Shown here: piece by piece, positions 32,184-45,679 of the stretch
Layout of the letters: every line of letters begins with the position of its first letter
Position numbering within the stretch: the first letter of the stretch is position 1
Program-made: the position numbers and the translations under genes
The notes under the pieces: generated by a model
The model's database searches: none
What the model saw: the letters and a program-made list of their open reading frames with translations, nothing else
Told to the model about the DNA's origin: nothing
Assembly (NCBI GenBank): GCA_036927565.1
Contig: JAYESD010000008.1
Location: forward strand, 20,106,100-20,170,099
Reading direction: 5' to 3'
Source: Tuctoria greenei
Taxonomy: Eukaryota; Streptophyta; Magnoliopsida; Poales; Poaceae
DNA: 64,000 bases

Positions 32184-35100
32184 TCAATTTAAGCCATGAG
32201 GATGCATAACCCCTATTTCATTACGAATGTAACAAAAACGAGTGAAATCTAAAGGTTTTGTGAAAATGTCAGCCAATTGTTGTTCGGTATCTACATGGTG
32301 AAGCACAATGTTTCCTTTTTAAACATTATCACGGAGAAAGTGATACCTAATATAATTGTGCTTAGTTCTAGAATGTTGCACGGAGTTTTTAGCAATGCAA
32401 ATGGCACTAGTGTTATCTCAAAACAGTTGAACACTATGTAGATCAACCTCATAGTCCTTAAGTGTTTGAACAATCCAAAGAATTTGTGAGCAAGCACTAG
32501 CAGCAGCTACATATTCAGATTCAGCCGTGGATTGTGCAACTGAGTTTTGTTTTCTAGAGGACCAAGCAACAAGTGAATTACCAAGAAAATGACAAGCACC
32601 AGAAGTACTTTTCCTATCAATCCTATAACCCCCAAAATCAGCATCCGAAAAAGCTTTCAAAGTAACTATTGAGGAAGAAGGAAGAAAAATACCAAATTCT
32701 TGAGTTCCATGTAAGTACTTGGGAATCCTTTTGAGGGCTTGACGATGTGAAGCATGTGGGGAGGCTTGAAAACGTGCACAAAGACATACACTGAATTGTA
32801 TGTCCGATCTTGATGCCGTGAGGTACAAAAGTGATCCGATCATGCTTCTATATTCTTTTTGATCCACGGGTTCACCATCTTCATCAAGTTCAAGTGTTGT
32901 TGCTGTTCCCATTGGTGTCCGAAGAGGCTTGCTTTTGTCCATGTTGAAGCGCCTTAGGAGGTCTTTTGTATACTTCGTTTGATGCACAAAGGTACCCTCC
33001 TTGGTTTGCTTGATTTGCAGCCCCAAAAAGTACATGAATTCTCCCATCATACTCATCTCAAATTCTGAACTCATCATAGCTAAAAACTTGGACACAAGAT
33101 CATGAGAAGCATAAATAAAGATAATATCATCCACATACACTTGAACGGATAATGAGTCATTGCCATGCTTAAGCACAAAAAGAGTTTTATCAACCTTGCC
33201 CATGGTAAACCCCTTTTTGAGTAAGAATGTTTTAACCTATGATACCATACTCTAGGGGCTTATTTGAGACCGTACAAGGCTTTGGACAGTTTGTAAACAT
33301 GATTAGGAAAATCTAAATTTTCAAAACCCGGTGGTTGTTTGATATAAACCTCCTCATCTATGTAGCCATTAAGAAAAGCACTTTTAACATCCATTTGATA
33401 AAGCTTAAAACCTTTAGATGCAGCAAAAGCTAACAAAATTCTTATGGCTTCTAATCTAGCAACATGAACAGAAGTTTCATCAGAATCTAGACCTTCAACT
33501 TGAGTGAAACCTTGAGCAACCAACCTATCCTTATTCCTAACCACAACACCATCCTCACTTTGTTTATTTTTAAACACCCATTTAGTTCCAATTAAAGTGT
33601 GACCTTGAGGTGGAGGTACAAGTTTCCAAACATTATTTATTTCAAAATTTTCTAACTCTTCTTGCATGACAATAATCCAAGATTCATTAGTGAGTGCGTA
33701 TGATATATCTTGGGGTTCAAAAGAAGCAACAAAAGCAGAATGAGCATGAGAGTTTGGATTGCAAAACCTGGACCATGTGACTCGTTCGTGCAAGCTTCCA
33801 ATAATTTGTTGTGGAGGATGACCTTTGAGAAACCGGAGGGGAGTGGACACTTCACAAGTTTCTTCTTCTTAATGTTCATCACAAATCGATGAGCTTGTGA
33901 CTTGAGGAGGATCCAAACCAGCAATGGTGGTCATCGATGCTGGCTGTGAATCAAAATCAGGAGCTGGAACAATGTCATTAGCTGCTGAATTTTCGAGCAG
34001 CAGCTCCACCTCTTCCTCATCTTCAACGAAAATGCTCTCCCCATGCAGATATGGATCTGGACCTGCAATGTTTGAGCTAGTACCTGGGCTAGCTTCATCA
34101 AAAGACACCTCACAAGTCTCCACAATTTTGTTAGTGTCAAGTAAAAGCACACGGTAGCCTCTGGTATGAGATGGATAACCAAGAAACATGCCATCAACAG
34201 ATCTACGTTTAAATTTATCAAGATTACCATGTTTCTTAACAAAGAATTTGCAACCAAAGAACCGAAAGTGTGTAACACTAGGCCTATGTCCAAACCGGAG
34301 CTCATATGGTGTTTTACCTAGCTTAGCGCGCAAGAAAACACGATTTAAGACATAACAAGCAGTTGCAATTGCATCAGCCCAAAATTTCCTAGGAGTTTGA
34401 TATTCATCAAGCATAGTCCTATCCATCTCAACTAAGGTTCTGTTCTTTCTTTCTACAACACCGCTTTGTTGAGGTACATATGGTGAAGAAAATTGATGAT
34501 CTATTCTGTTTTCAGCACAAAAGTGATCAATAGATTGATTTATAAATTTGGTTCTGTTATCACTTCTAATTGCTTTTAAAGATCCTGGGTGATCAATTGA
34601 TAATCTAGGAAATAAAGTTCTGAAGTGACTAAAAGCTTCATTCTTAGATGCCATAAAGTAAACCCAAGAGTATTTAGAATAATCATCAACAATCACAAGA
34701 ACATACCATTTACCTCTAAAGGATTGAACGCGTGAAGGTCCTACGGTGTGAAGGTGCAAAAGTTGACCCGATTCAGTTGTCATGATCATTGTGAGAGGAG
34801 TATGTGAACCTGCAACCATCATAGCATGTGTACAAGAAGAGCACACAATTTCTTTGTCCCCTTTAAGCTTAGGCAGCCCACGTATGCAATCAAGAGCACT
34901 AACACGCGTTAGATGATCAAAGCCTACGTGACCAAGTATATGATGCCAAAAATATAAATCCTTTGAATCATTAGAACCTAGACACCTATGCTTAGAGGAA
35001 GACATATCAAAATCAGCTTTAAAAACTCTTCCAAACCGAGACATGTTAAAAATAAGCTCACTATTTGAATTTACAACTTTGCAGCAATTTTTAGTGAAAA

Positions 35101-37646
35101 TAATTTCCAGATTTTCATCTAGCAGTTGTGAAACAGAAAGAAAGTTGTATTTCAAATTTTTAACAAGTGTCACATCCTTCAAAGTGTAGTGCTTATTTAC
35201 TCTAACCGAACCCTTAGCAATTATAGGAGTTGAAGAATTATCAGCAAAAATAACATTCTCTACTCGTGACACAAAAGAGAGGGAGGAACCATTCTTTGTT
35301 ATCGGTCATGTGGCGTTAGCAACCTGAATCCACAATCCAAATATTCTCCTTCCTCAAGCGTGTTACCTACACAGAAGCACAATACGTCGATGACTCAATA
35401 CTGGGGTTAGTCAAAAGACATTTAGGAATCTAGTACCGAGTCACACGACGTCCAGCAGAAATAACACGCGAAAGCTGAGATAAAACAGCAGGTTTACGAG
35501 CAAAAGTTTGAGGATTTTTGTACCCAACTACTGACTTATCAGATGTTACATGTGTAGCACGAAAAACAGTAGGTTTGGGAGCAAACTTTGCATGTTTTCG
35601 ACTCATTACAGCAGATTGCATGTTCCTATCATTCGGTTTAGCAAGTGCAGCAAATTTTGCATAAAAGTTACGAGATCTAGCAATCATTCTTTTCTTTTTC
35701 TGTTGTTTAGCTAGTCTATAAAAAAATCTATGACATGACCATCTCTACCACAGTAGGTACAATAAAATTTATCTTTGTGTTCATGTCTAGATGAGCAAGC
35801 AACATTTTTATTTGAAACCGAATGAGACATCACTCCTGCAAATTTGAAAACCACTTCTTTTTGTTTAGGAACTCTTTGAATCAAACCACTTCCTAATGAC
35901 TTTACAATTTTAGGTGGATATGCCTTAGCATGAGTATGAGAATCAAAACCTAAACCAGTTTTATCATTGCAAGTTTTGGAAGAATTCAGCAACAAGTTTA
36001 GGTTCTTATTCCCATTACAAAACCGATCTAATTTCCTATGCATGTCATCAAGTTTATTGGACAGATCAAGGCAATTTTCACATGAAGTTTCTCCTTTTAA
36101 TTTACAATTGGAACAATATTTAACTTCATGAGAACGTAAAGCATTGTTCAATATATAAATTTCATTCATAGCATCTTGTAGTTTCTTATCAAGATCATCA
36201 CAAGTAGAACAATGCAAATTAATTGTAGAACAGCTAGCATTTTTCAAGTTTTTATTATTAAGTGCAGCCAGCTCTATGTTCTTTTCAATTTCTAACTCAA
36301 GTTTATCAAGTGTGGTGGTGTGCGCACTTCTTAATGAGGACAATTGTTCATATATTAAATCACATGAGGGACATGCATCATCACTAGGAATCAGAGTTTT
36401 TAAATGGTTGATTTCAGATTCTAGTGATTCAATTTTAGCAGCACTATCCCTAAGATTTTTATCCTTTTTCTTAACTATAATAGTGGCACGAGAAATAGCA
36501 TCACACCTTTCTTCGCAAGTAGGATACCTCTTCATTGTCACTGTTGTATTTAGCCTCCTCCATACTTGATCTTGACTTGCTCGCCATGAAGCACAAGTTT
36601 TCCAAATCATCTTCATCTTCGTCACTTCCAATGTCCACATCGCTTGAGCCAAGTTTTTGAAGTGCGGAGATAAAACTGCTCACCAATTAACGTCCTGTAA
36701 AACCCTTCTTTTTCTTCTTATCGTTTGTAGAGGAGTGCTTCGTCCTTGTTTGCTTTTCATCCCGGGAAGTAGGACCTGAAAGGTTAGGGCAATCTGAACG
36801 AAAATGTCTTGTCTTACCACATTTGAAATGTCGTTGAGGTCCAGAGCTTCCTCTCCTTCTATTTCTCACATTTTGCAATGCTTTCGAGAACCTAGTAGTT
36901 AGAAGTACTAGTTCCTCCTCTGGAAACTCCTCAATCTGCTCAAGGGTTAGAGAGGACAACAAAGCAGGTGTACCACAAGATGAAGATTGGCCGGAGCTAG
37001 GCATATCACATTGAGAAACAAATGCTAGAGACTTGTTGGGGTTCTTACGTGAGATTATGTCGATTTCATGAGTTTTCAATTTAGAATAAAGAACATCTAA
37101 TGTAAGTGTACTCATGACAGTAGATTCACGAATAAATGTGACTCTCATCTCTCAAATTGACATATCTAATGCACTTAACAATTGCCTAGCATTTCCAACA
37201 TCTAAAAAATTAACATTGACACTACGCAAGTTGCTGAGAATTCTATTAAAGCGAGCAAAAAGGTCATCAATAGACTCATCGGGTTGCATCTTGAAGCGCA
37301 TGTATTCTTTCTTGAACATGTCTTGCCTTACCTCCTTGATCGTGTTGGATCCTTCGTGGTAGTCACAAAGTGCTTTCCACACATCATATGCAGATCGGAG
37401 GTGTGCAACACGGTCGAAGTCGCTTTGAGTTAATCCTTGTATGATCAAGTTCCGAGCCTTGTTGTTGTTGTTAACATCTCTCTGATTTGTAGTTGTAACT
37501 TGATCATTTGACAAAACTTCGTAAGGCTTGTATACCTTCTCCCATATTGTGAAGCCTTGAGCCTGGATGAAGGCTTGAATACGTGCCTTCCAAACCTGAA
37601 AATCAATACCACTAAACACACAAGGTTTGACAGAGTATTTCTCCAT
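32184..37646 (-). pseudogene. gag-pol of SIRE-like copia element C
   Basis: The ATG at 37646 opens MEKYSVKPCVFSG, parallel to B. Domain order is the same: gag, first knuckle (here HFKCGKTRHFRSDC, first Cys changed and Gly to Arg), coiled coil, second knuckle CTYCGRDGHVIDF, protease with VDSG intact but a stop just after, pre-integrase (LYFWHHILGHVGFDHL), integrase (35272-34200, the best kept part), RT (33850-33203, then VDDIIFIYAS), and RNase H, ending HPHGLN at 32184. Breaks: a stop after DMSI near 37150 (Trp in B), a stop near 36687, frame changes near 36650, 35700 and 33220, and a TGA near 32418. Not functional, and independently broken from B. Confidence 0.83.
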
Positions 37647-37692
37647 GATGATTAGTCAAAAACACGTGCAGATCACAAAGATTAGAGCATCG

Positions 37693-37708
37693 TAGCTCTT
37701 ATACTAAT
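37693..37708 (-). other. degenerate primer-binding site of element C
   Basis: On the sense strand CCTACA is followed by ATTAGTATAAGAGCTACG, recognisably TGGTATCAGAGCC with three changes. Confidence 0.5.
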
Positions 37709-39502
37709 TGTAGGATTGAAGAGCACGTGAAAAGCTACGAGAGGGGGGTGAATGGTAGATTAAAAATTTATCGGTGGAAGCAATGAAAAACCCCCGGTAG
37801 AAAAACGATCTGTTGAAGAAATCGTGTGTGAGACTAATATAATCGTGTTTCACCATGACAAAAGTGATATATATCAGGGAGAATCAAGTCATGAAGTCGA
37901 CACAACAAGAATCACTTAACTCCGTCAAGAGAAACTCAAGTTACGAACAAAATATCGAACAAAGGTTAATCTGTCCTATCCGAGAAAAACAGTTCTGGAA
38001 TAGTGCAAAGAAACTCGTGTAGATCAAAAACCACAAATCCAATGACCGTGAAATTTTGATATATGATAGATAATGAAGTTGTGAATACAACCCAAAAAGA
38101 ATCACGTCAATTGGATCTGTAAAACTCAATTTATGATAAAACCACCGAAGAAACGTAGTGTTGTGCAGAAACTCAACGAGAAAAACTTGTCTGGAACAAG
38201 TCGAACGAACAAGGCACAAAAGTTCCTTTCAACTACGAATTTTATTCAATATAACACAATAGGAACAGCCCCAATGTCGTCTTACACGAGCTCTGGCCTC
38301 CCTTGCTTATATAATTAGCTTGAAAGCCAACTCAACTCAAATGAGGACTCTAGTCCTACTCCGTTCACGAATCGAAACTTTCCAAAACTGCTTAGGACTC
38401 TTCTATACACAGATAGAAGCAATCTTAAGACTTCCAAACACCTTAGGAACGTATCCCACATTCCTAAAACAACTCAAATTTGTAACCCAAACATAATCCT
38501 AACATAACCAACTCAAAACTTTCCATATTTGAGTCAAACTCAACTCTGCCACAGCCTGAGTCCATAACCTAGTTGGTTGGACCTTTCCGACCAATTCTTT
38601 ATGTCCACATATCTTCATCACGCCTCGGAACCATGTAGCCACATCTATTCACTCCTTGCACATGTGCAAACATCTTCCAACGACGTCCATGATACCTTCA
38701 TATGCATTTTTCTTGATTCATACATGTTGTGTGACCTCCCGATCAACTCAACCACAATTCCTCATGAACTTGGTTGTTGAACCTCATCTTCTCCCTATGA
38801 CTAGTTCAATGGATCCCGTCACCAGCCTTGTCTTGAACTCAAGAAACACCTGCACATGAACAAACAACCAATCTGTACGAGCCCACGTCCGCGACTTGAC
38901 TCAAGTTAGTTTCGAACACAACACCTTACGTTAGCACCTCACATAAGCATGTTGCAAAGCATAGCAAAACAATATCAGCCATATCAACCAAAACACACCA
39001 AAAAATTAGTAAAAGAATACTAAGCAAACTTTCCAACAATATAAAGCAAGTTCGAATCAATTCAAAGTAAAAGCAGAACCATCGCAAACTAGCTCCGGAC
39101 CTTGCCAAAACTAACTGGACATTGAGATGGAGCTTACCAAAGCTAGTAGAAACTAGTCAAACCAAAAGCCGGAGCTAGAAAAACATGTCAGAGCTAACCA
39201 ATACAAGTCAGATCTAGCAAAACATATCGGAGCTTAACAAAGACATGCCGGAGCTATCAAAGACATGCCGGAGCTAAAGACAAAGCTCACCGGAGCTACC
39301 CAAAAACATGTAGGACCTTGACAAAACAAGTCGGACCTATTGATGGACCTTGCAGAAGCTCGGAGCTAGAGTCGGACCTTGCTGGAGCTCGGAGCTACAG
39401 TCGGACCTTGCTAAAAAGGTGTTTTAGTAAAATTTTAGAACTTTTATCATCAAAGCCAATGTATTCAGTACAAGCCAATGTGTTCAGCACACATAAGTCT
39501 CA
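37709..39502 (-). repeat. 5' LTR of element C (1794 bp)
   Basis: It starts TGTAGGATTGAAGAGC and ends ACATAAGTCTCA on the plus strand. It aligns with the B LTRs for most of its length. The CGGAGCT repeat block is at 39090-39420. It is followed at 39503 by sequence of the LTR of element D. Confidence 0.85.
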
Positions 39503-40330
39503 CAAACAAGTCAAAAGAGCAAATGCAAAATGAAGGAATTAAAACTCTAAAAAGGAGGGAATTCAAAAATGTAAAGATAGCTACCATTCAAACCTAGTTA
39601 GAATGAAATTTGGAGTTCATCAATAAACTTTAAATATTTCGAATAGTCATCCAAAAAAATTTTAAAAGTTTTAGAGATGATTTGCTATGTATTTCAATAA
39701 GTCCATTGAAATGCCTCAAATTCAAATTCAAATTTGAATTTTGATTGAAACTTGGACAAATTAAGTTTTGAATGTCAGATTCAAATTCCACATATTTATT
39801 TAGTCTCCCAAAAAAGATCTACCAATTTTGGATCAAGATGGATAGGAGAATTAAATGAGCAGAAGAGAGAAAGAAACCTTGCTCTAGTGGGACCCATTGT
39901 CAGTGAGTGAAATTCACTGAACCGACTCACCCAGGTGCTCTGTTCTATTGCTCCCGCGCTCCCAATTTTTGGCAGTGCACTTAGCACACTCAAGCGGCAT
40001 GATTATTATCTTATAGTGTTGCTGTAAAGGATTGTCCGTGAGACCTCAAGCTATCGAGATGTATCTCTTGCAAGAAACCATGCTACTGCCATCTCTTTTT
40101 GTGTTGCTAGTAAGAAGCGTTCGCGATCATGGACGGCTTCTCTCGTGCATAGATAGGTTGAGGGTGTGAGTATGTAATTCCACTGCGTGTGTACTCTTTG
40201 TACACTTGATTATATTATGAAATGAAAACTTTGATGTACTTTGAGTATTCTTTTTTTGTATGCTCTTGGGTGCCGCATCGCACGACACCACCCAATGCGA
40301 TTCCTAGAAGTCGGGACTTCGGTCCCCACA
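39503..40330 (+). repeat. 5' LTR of element D (start missing)
   Basis: It matches the 3' LTR of D from CAAATCAAAAGAGC (45181) onwards and ends GGTCCCCACA directly before the primer site. Relative to the 3' LTR it lacks about 3.3 kb between about 40005 and 40010. The missing first bases lie beyond element C, outside the window. Confidence 0.75.
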
Positions 40331-40333
40331 GCC

Positions 40334-40346
40334 TGGTATCAGAGTC
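40334..40346 (+). other. primer-binding site of element D
   Basis: TGGTATCAGAGTC lies three bases after the LTR end CCCACA. It matches the initiator-Met tRNA site TGGTATCAGAGCC with one change. Confidence 0.75.
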
Positions 40347-42404
40347 TCATTAGGAATAGCACGCTCGAAAAGAGTCTATTTTGAAACTTAGAAGTAGTCG
40401 AGTGAGGTTTAGTCACTATGCCCACATAAGGTCTATTATAGTATTTGTTACTTAAGATGGTAAAGCTAACATATATGTTATTATATCCTGTAATGACGCT
40501 GCGATGTCAAGTAAGAGGTAAGGTACGCCACCGCAAGGGGATCAATTGTGGCAAGCAACCCGTACGAGAGGTGGTATGATGATTGTCCCTCGTGGCTTAG
40601 TAGGTGTTAATATGAGTCTTTGAACCTTCTCATGGTTCTGGGAACATATGATAATGCTGCTCCCCGGCATGCTTCAGACAAAAGTGAGGATACCCAATTG
40701 TGTGGTAAAAAACGTGATAGTTTGCAACTCTTGGACAATCCATGTTCAATAAGCCATACACAGCGCTCGCCATCGGCATGCCTCTGTAAGATAGGAAAAG
40801 TAGCTGGTATCTATCCGGTTGATAAAATTCCCGTTCGCGATGACTCGTTCGCGCTTTACTCGGGTCCCCCTTCGTGTGGTGTTGAAACGGTACCACGTTT
40901 CTCGAGATGTGTTCTCCTCGAGGACGGTCTATATGGAAACATACAGGGCGTTAGTTTCGGTGACTGATAATATATTATTGTGACTGCCTAAAATGATCGC
41001 CTATGCGGGCTGTGCCGTATGGCACCATAATGAGTGTTCTGTAAATTGTGTGTCTTCTGCAAGTACACGAACCACATTATCCATAGCTTGAGTAGAAAAC
41101 ATTTGTGAGTGAACGTCATTAGTGCCACCGTTGGGACCTATGCTGGAATACCAGCTTAAGATTTTCTTTGGTGAGGATGTGGTACCGACATTGCATTTGA
41201 GTATCAACGGGCACGTCGACGACAATATCCGTGTCAGAAGTGCGACTCGATAACAAGTAAAAATTTGCAACTTAGGGCTAAGTTGAATTTGTAATCTCAG
41301 ATTTGGAGTGTTGTGAACAAATTGCCAATTAATTATGTGGTTACTGCGGTCAGCAGGCATATGGTTTGGAAACTTGAGGAAGTCCTCCACAAGTTTCATT
41401 TTCAGCTCCAAGGCATATTTCAAGATTTAAAACATGAAAACTTCATTTGAAACTAATCTGTCAAGTTCCTGATTCAAACTGTGAACTGGGTAGAAAATTG
41501 ACTAACTTTGGAATAGCATAACTCCCTGTAGAATTCACCACTGAAGGTCTACCTTATAAACTAATCAAATTTCAAAATTCCAAACTCTGCCAGATCTGGA
41601 CCGAGAGTGGATAGTTTATGCATCCTGTTACTATTTTGATCATATCTCTTACTTGAATCATCAAATGGATTCATGTAATATGACTCTGGAATCCTGAGGA
41701 TGTATGTGACAATGTTGTAATTTATGACTTTTGCGAATATTGATGTTTATCTATCTGGAAATTATGGACAAAATCAGCCATAAACAAGAGATGATGTCAA
41801 AAACTTTCAAAAAACTGTGAAATTGCAAAAAGTAATATCTACACAACCAGAAATGTTTTGGGGTCAAATTATTACATTCTGGAAAGGCCTTTGAGTGTAC
41901 TACAACTTTGCAATTCAACTCAGGATCTGATATTGCCTCTAACTGGTTGAGAAGTATAATTTTCCTCAGACTGGTCAGCTGGACCAGAAACTGGGAAATG
42001 AAACCAGTTTTGAATTTTCAAATTCAATCAACTTTGGTTTCATGTTCTTGTGTCATTTTCATGTCCAACAGCTGTTTCTCGACATGGTGTGCTGGAATTG
42101 AGTACATGACAGAATCCAAAACTCATTTCAAATCGATAGCCATGTAGTGTCTCATTACTATAAGGAGAGAGTGTACGCACAATAACGTGCATGACATCTC
42201 GTTGTGATCAACAATAGTGGAAATAAACTCTCATCCATAGAATCCATTATTTTGGAACTCGCTATTGTAAAGTTGGTCCAGATATGATGTATCTTGTACA
42301 AAGTTTGTACTTTATCAATATATGTTAAGTATGCAAGTTATGTTTATCAATCCATACATTATAGTTTTCTTTCTTATGTGACAGTGCGACATCGCATCTT
42401 AATT
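40347..42404 (+). other. leader region of element D
   Basis: About 2 kb between the primer site and gag. Frames are short and I see no domain. Nothing else could be identified. Confidence 0.5.
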
Positions 42405-43304
42405 ATGGTGGATTCATGTTGTTGCTGCAGAATGGATCGCGCTCGTACAACATTCGAGGTCAGAGGTTCTAGCCAGGAAAGTGATAAGTCCTCACTGCCA
42501 GAACAACCAACATGACCGCAGCAGCCACCAACACCACGTGCAACTCTGATGACCATGGAAGAATCTATTGCCGCTCTGTCAAAGTCTTACGAAGAGAGTA
42601 TCAAGCTTTTGTACACTCCGGTGCAGCATACATCCCACCCAGAGGGACATCAAGACATTAGTCATCCACCTCCTCGACCAAGTAATTTTATGGATTTCTT
42701 TGGGACTTGTCCACTGGTTTTCTCCGAGCCATAAGAGCCGATAGAGGCGGACAACTGGCTCCATACTATCGAGTCAAAGCTTCAGCGACTCCAGTGCAGC
42801 GAGATTCATAAGGTAACGTTTGCGGCAGGTCAACTGTGCCCGTATGCTGTTACTCGGTGGGTAGAGTACGTTGCCACAAAGGCTGTCGGACGTAAGGTTT
42901 CATGGACTGAATTTCGAGAAGCGTTCCACACTCGCTATTTTTCTCCCATGATTATATTGTTGAAACGTCGGCAGTTCCTAGAGCTACAACAAGAGGAGAG
43001 TACTATTTTCGAATATGCCAGAGCATTCGATAACTTAGCATTATATGCTTCGGAACACATGCATACGAAGGTCATGAGGCGTGATATGTTCTACAGAGGC
43101 CTAAACCTCAAGCTCAAGGCCCATCTGGTACTAGTACAATGCAACAACTATGATGCCTTATTCAAAGCTGCAGTTATGGCAGAGGATACTATCTGCCTTC
43201 ACTGGGCAGAGAAGAGGAAGATGATGTACTGCAGAGTGATGCGGAAGTCACTCCCGGAAACACCTGTCTGTGTGCACTCATTCCAATCAGGGTGTTCAGC
43301 CTGA
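42405..43304 (+). pseudogene. gag of gypsy element D
   Basis: A single frame from ATG 42405 (MVDSCCCCRMDRA) carries stops at 42513-42515 and 42732-42734. The part after the second stop has the Retrotrans_gag (PF03732) pattern: ADNWLHTIESKL, VTRWVEYVA, WTEFREAFHTRYFS, then RRQFLELQQEESTIFEYARAF and MRRDMFYRGLNLKLKAHL. The frame ends at 43304. Gln-rich sequence follows to about 43500. No zinc knuckle is seen. gag would form the capsid; this copy cannot. Confidence 0.75.
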
Positions 43305-43594
43305 GGTGTGACCTTCACAAGTTCAAGTTCGTTCGTTGGATCCACAAAGTTTTTGACCACCACAACCGCTGCAACAATAAGCATTACCAGAACAACTTCA
43401 GCAGCAAAAATTGGTTCCTTGCGCCCCACTGCAGCTGCGTGCACAAGATTTTCTAATTAACCAGCAAGGCAGCAACAAGCATCATCCCAAGACATGAATC
43501 TGCATCAACACCGAACCAAGGAAGCAAACTCAAAGGCCGGCAGCATCCACCACGTTGCAAACTAGGAAACTCCGGAAGGAGAGATAATTTACCC

Positions 43595-43681
43595 GTAGTG
43601 GTGGATTAGTATTGTACTTCGACAACCAACTAGTGTAGTGGTGGATTAGCATAGTGTTTCGATAAGCAACTAGTGTAGCTT
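43595..43681 (+). repeat. tandem duplication, period 40 bp, two copies
   Basis: GTAGTGGTGGATTAG occurs at 43595 and 43635, and each unit ends CAACTAGTGTAG. The two units differ at several bases. Confidence 0.7.
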
Positions 43682-45095
43682 TTTACTACGTCCATGTGTA
43701 ATAAGACCAAAACAACTCAAGCTTTGTAATAATAAAGGTTGTATAGTATTTTGCTCACCGTTTCTCGCTTCTATGGTTAAACTTGAATTCTACAACCTTG
43801 GGTCGGGATATGAAAAGAGCATCCTTATTCAGCACTTTTCATGACCGAAATTTTTTCAAGCCTTGGGAAAATTGATATGAATCTTATAGTGTTTGAATTG
43901 TCTTACTCATCCTTGCTCAAACCATGAAATGGATGCACCATACCTTATGCATGATTCCCCGGGGATTGCGTTGTGTATGCATAACATATTAGCCAATTTG
44001 TGATGCACCGTGAAACATGAGTAATACTTAATTTTGAGCAAGAATGTGTACCTCCATTCAAATACTTAAGTATTGTCTTATAATATTGATTGGTATCCAA
44101 CTCTTGTGTTCAGTGCCTTGCTTGCGCCTTCTTCTTTGAGTAATACATGGGCAACAAACGATTACTCAACCATTCTTGTCGTGAAACAAAAATTTGAACA
44201 TTCGTTCTTCTGTAGGTTCAAATATCTAGTTGTGGAAACAATGCTACTCTTGATTCATGAGGTTCTCCACTAATTGATCAACGTCAATAAATCCTTGATC
44301 TTCCATGTTCGCAAGATTATCGTTTTATTTTCAAATTTGCAAAACTCCTTGATTCATATTGTATGGTGACACTGACATATGCAGAGACCTTGTGGTTGCC
44401 ATACATTTAGTGGTCTTGCTGTTTTTAACCCCATAAGAGAGATGACATTGTTACTACTCTCATGTCCCAGCAAAACGATCCGACTGTTGACTAAATCTTT
44501 GAGAAACCAAAACTGAATGAGGTTAATGATTCATTGTTTAATCTCACAAACTCCCTTGATTCATTATTGTGAAATACTACACTAAGTTTTAAGAACTTGG
44601 TTACACAAACCAAGTGTCAAGAATAGCTGCACCTATGATTAGAATCATTAGGATGCTTAAGAGTTGAAGAACAAGTGTTGATTCTCATAGTAAAAAACTA
44701 GGGCAGTAAAGTCGTCATCAGAAGCATGTCAAGAATCAAGGAAACCAAATAGTATAGAACCCTATACGTTCCACCGTGAATAAGGATACCTCATTTTAGC
44801 ATATAGAAGGAGATGTCAAGACACCGACATAAATTCTCATTTGAAAGATGTAAACTTTACGGTGTGATCTCATTCACACCGAGCACTCGAATCAGATTGG
44901 CAATAGGAAGACCCGGCTTACAAAAGCTTGATGATAGGGCTTACCAAATAATTTGGACTAACCACACATTAAAGGAAGTTACGTGAGTAGGTGAGAAGTT
45001 CCACCAATTCGTTTACTCAGAGTTGTTAGTGTCATGTCATCGATATCCTATTTACCCTCTCTCTTTTTCCACCGTAATCTCGGGATGAGATTCTT
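43682..45095 (+). other. 3' internal region of element D
   Basis: Where pol is expected, no RT, RNase H or integrase motif is seen in any frame. Only short frames are present. The region is AT-rich and otherwise without signals I can name. Confidence 0.55.
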
Positions 45096-45110
45096 TTAAA
45101 GGGAAAGGGA
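45096..45110 (+). other. polypurine tract of element D
   Basis: TTAAAGGGAAAGGGA directly precedes the LTR start TGTAAAATCCC. Confidence 0.7.
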
Positions 45111-45679
45111 TGTAAAATCCCTAAATTTCAAGCTTTGCTACTTCAGTTTGGAGGGGTAAAAATCAGAATGATAAAAAAAAACAAATCAAAAGAGCAAATG
45201 CAAAATGAAGGAATTAAAACTCTAAAAAGAGGGAATTCGAAAATGTAAAGATAGCTACTGTTCAAACCTAGTCAGAATGAAATTTGGAGTTCACCAATAA
45301 ATTCTAAATACTCCAAATAGTCATTCAGAAAAAATTCAAAAGTTTTAGAGATCATTTGCTATGTATTTCAATAAGTGCAGTGAAATGCCTGAAATTCAAA
45401 TTCAAATTCAAATTTGAATGATTGAAACTTGGTCAAATCATGTTTTGAATGTCAGATTCAAATTCCACATATTTTATTTGGTCTCCCAGAAAAGAACTAC
45501 CAATTTTGGATCAAGATGGGTAGGAGAATTAAATGAGCAGAAGAGAGAAAGAAACCTTGCTCTGGTGGGGCCCATTGTCAGTGAGTGAAATTCACTGAAC
45601 CGACTCACCCAGGCGCTCTGTTCCATTGCTCCCGCGCTCCCAGATTTTGTTAGCGCACATGGCACGCCCAAGCGGTGGA

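Larger units (their letters stand above)
20282..39502 (-). mobile_element. SIRE/Maximus-like Ty1/copia element C (contains element B)
   Basis: Sense is minus: 5' LTR 37709-39502, degenerate primer site, gag-pol 37646-32184, 3' non-coding part 32183-31160, and a 3' LTR split into 31087-31159 and 20282-20923 by element B and cut again at 20282 by the Tekay/Del-like LTR. It is closely related to B but its LTR differs near the sense start (GTGTTTTAGTAAAATTTT instead of ATGTTATGGCAGCATTC). On the right it sits in the 5' LTR of element D. Confidence 0.8.

Noticed and set aside
20924..39502. Tandem retrotransposon array with a shared LTR from unequal recombination
   Set aside because: A second LTR end at 31087-31159 and the matching fragment at 20282-20923 show nested insertion.
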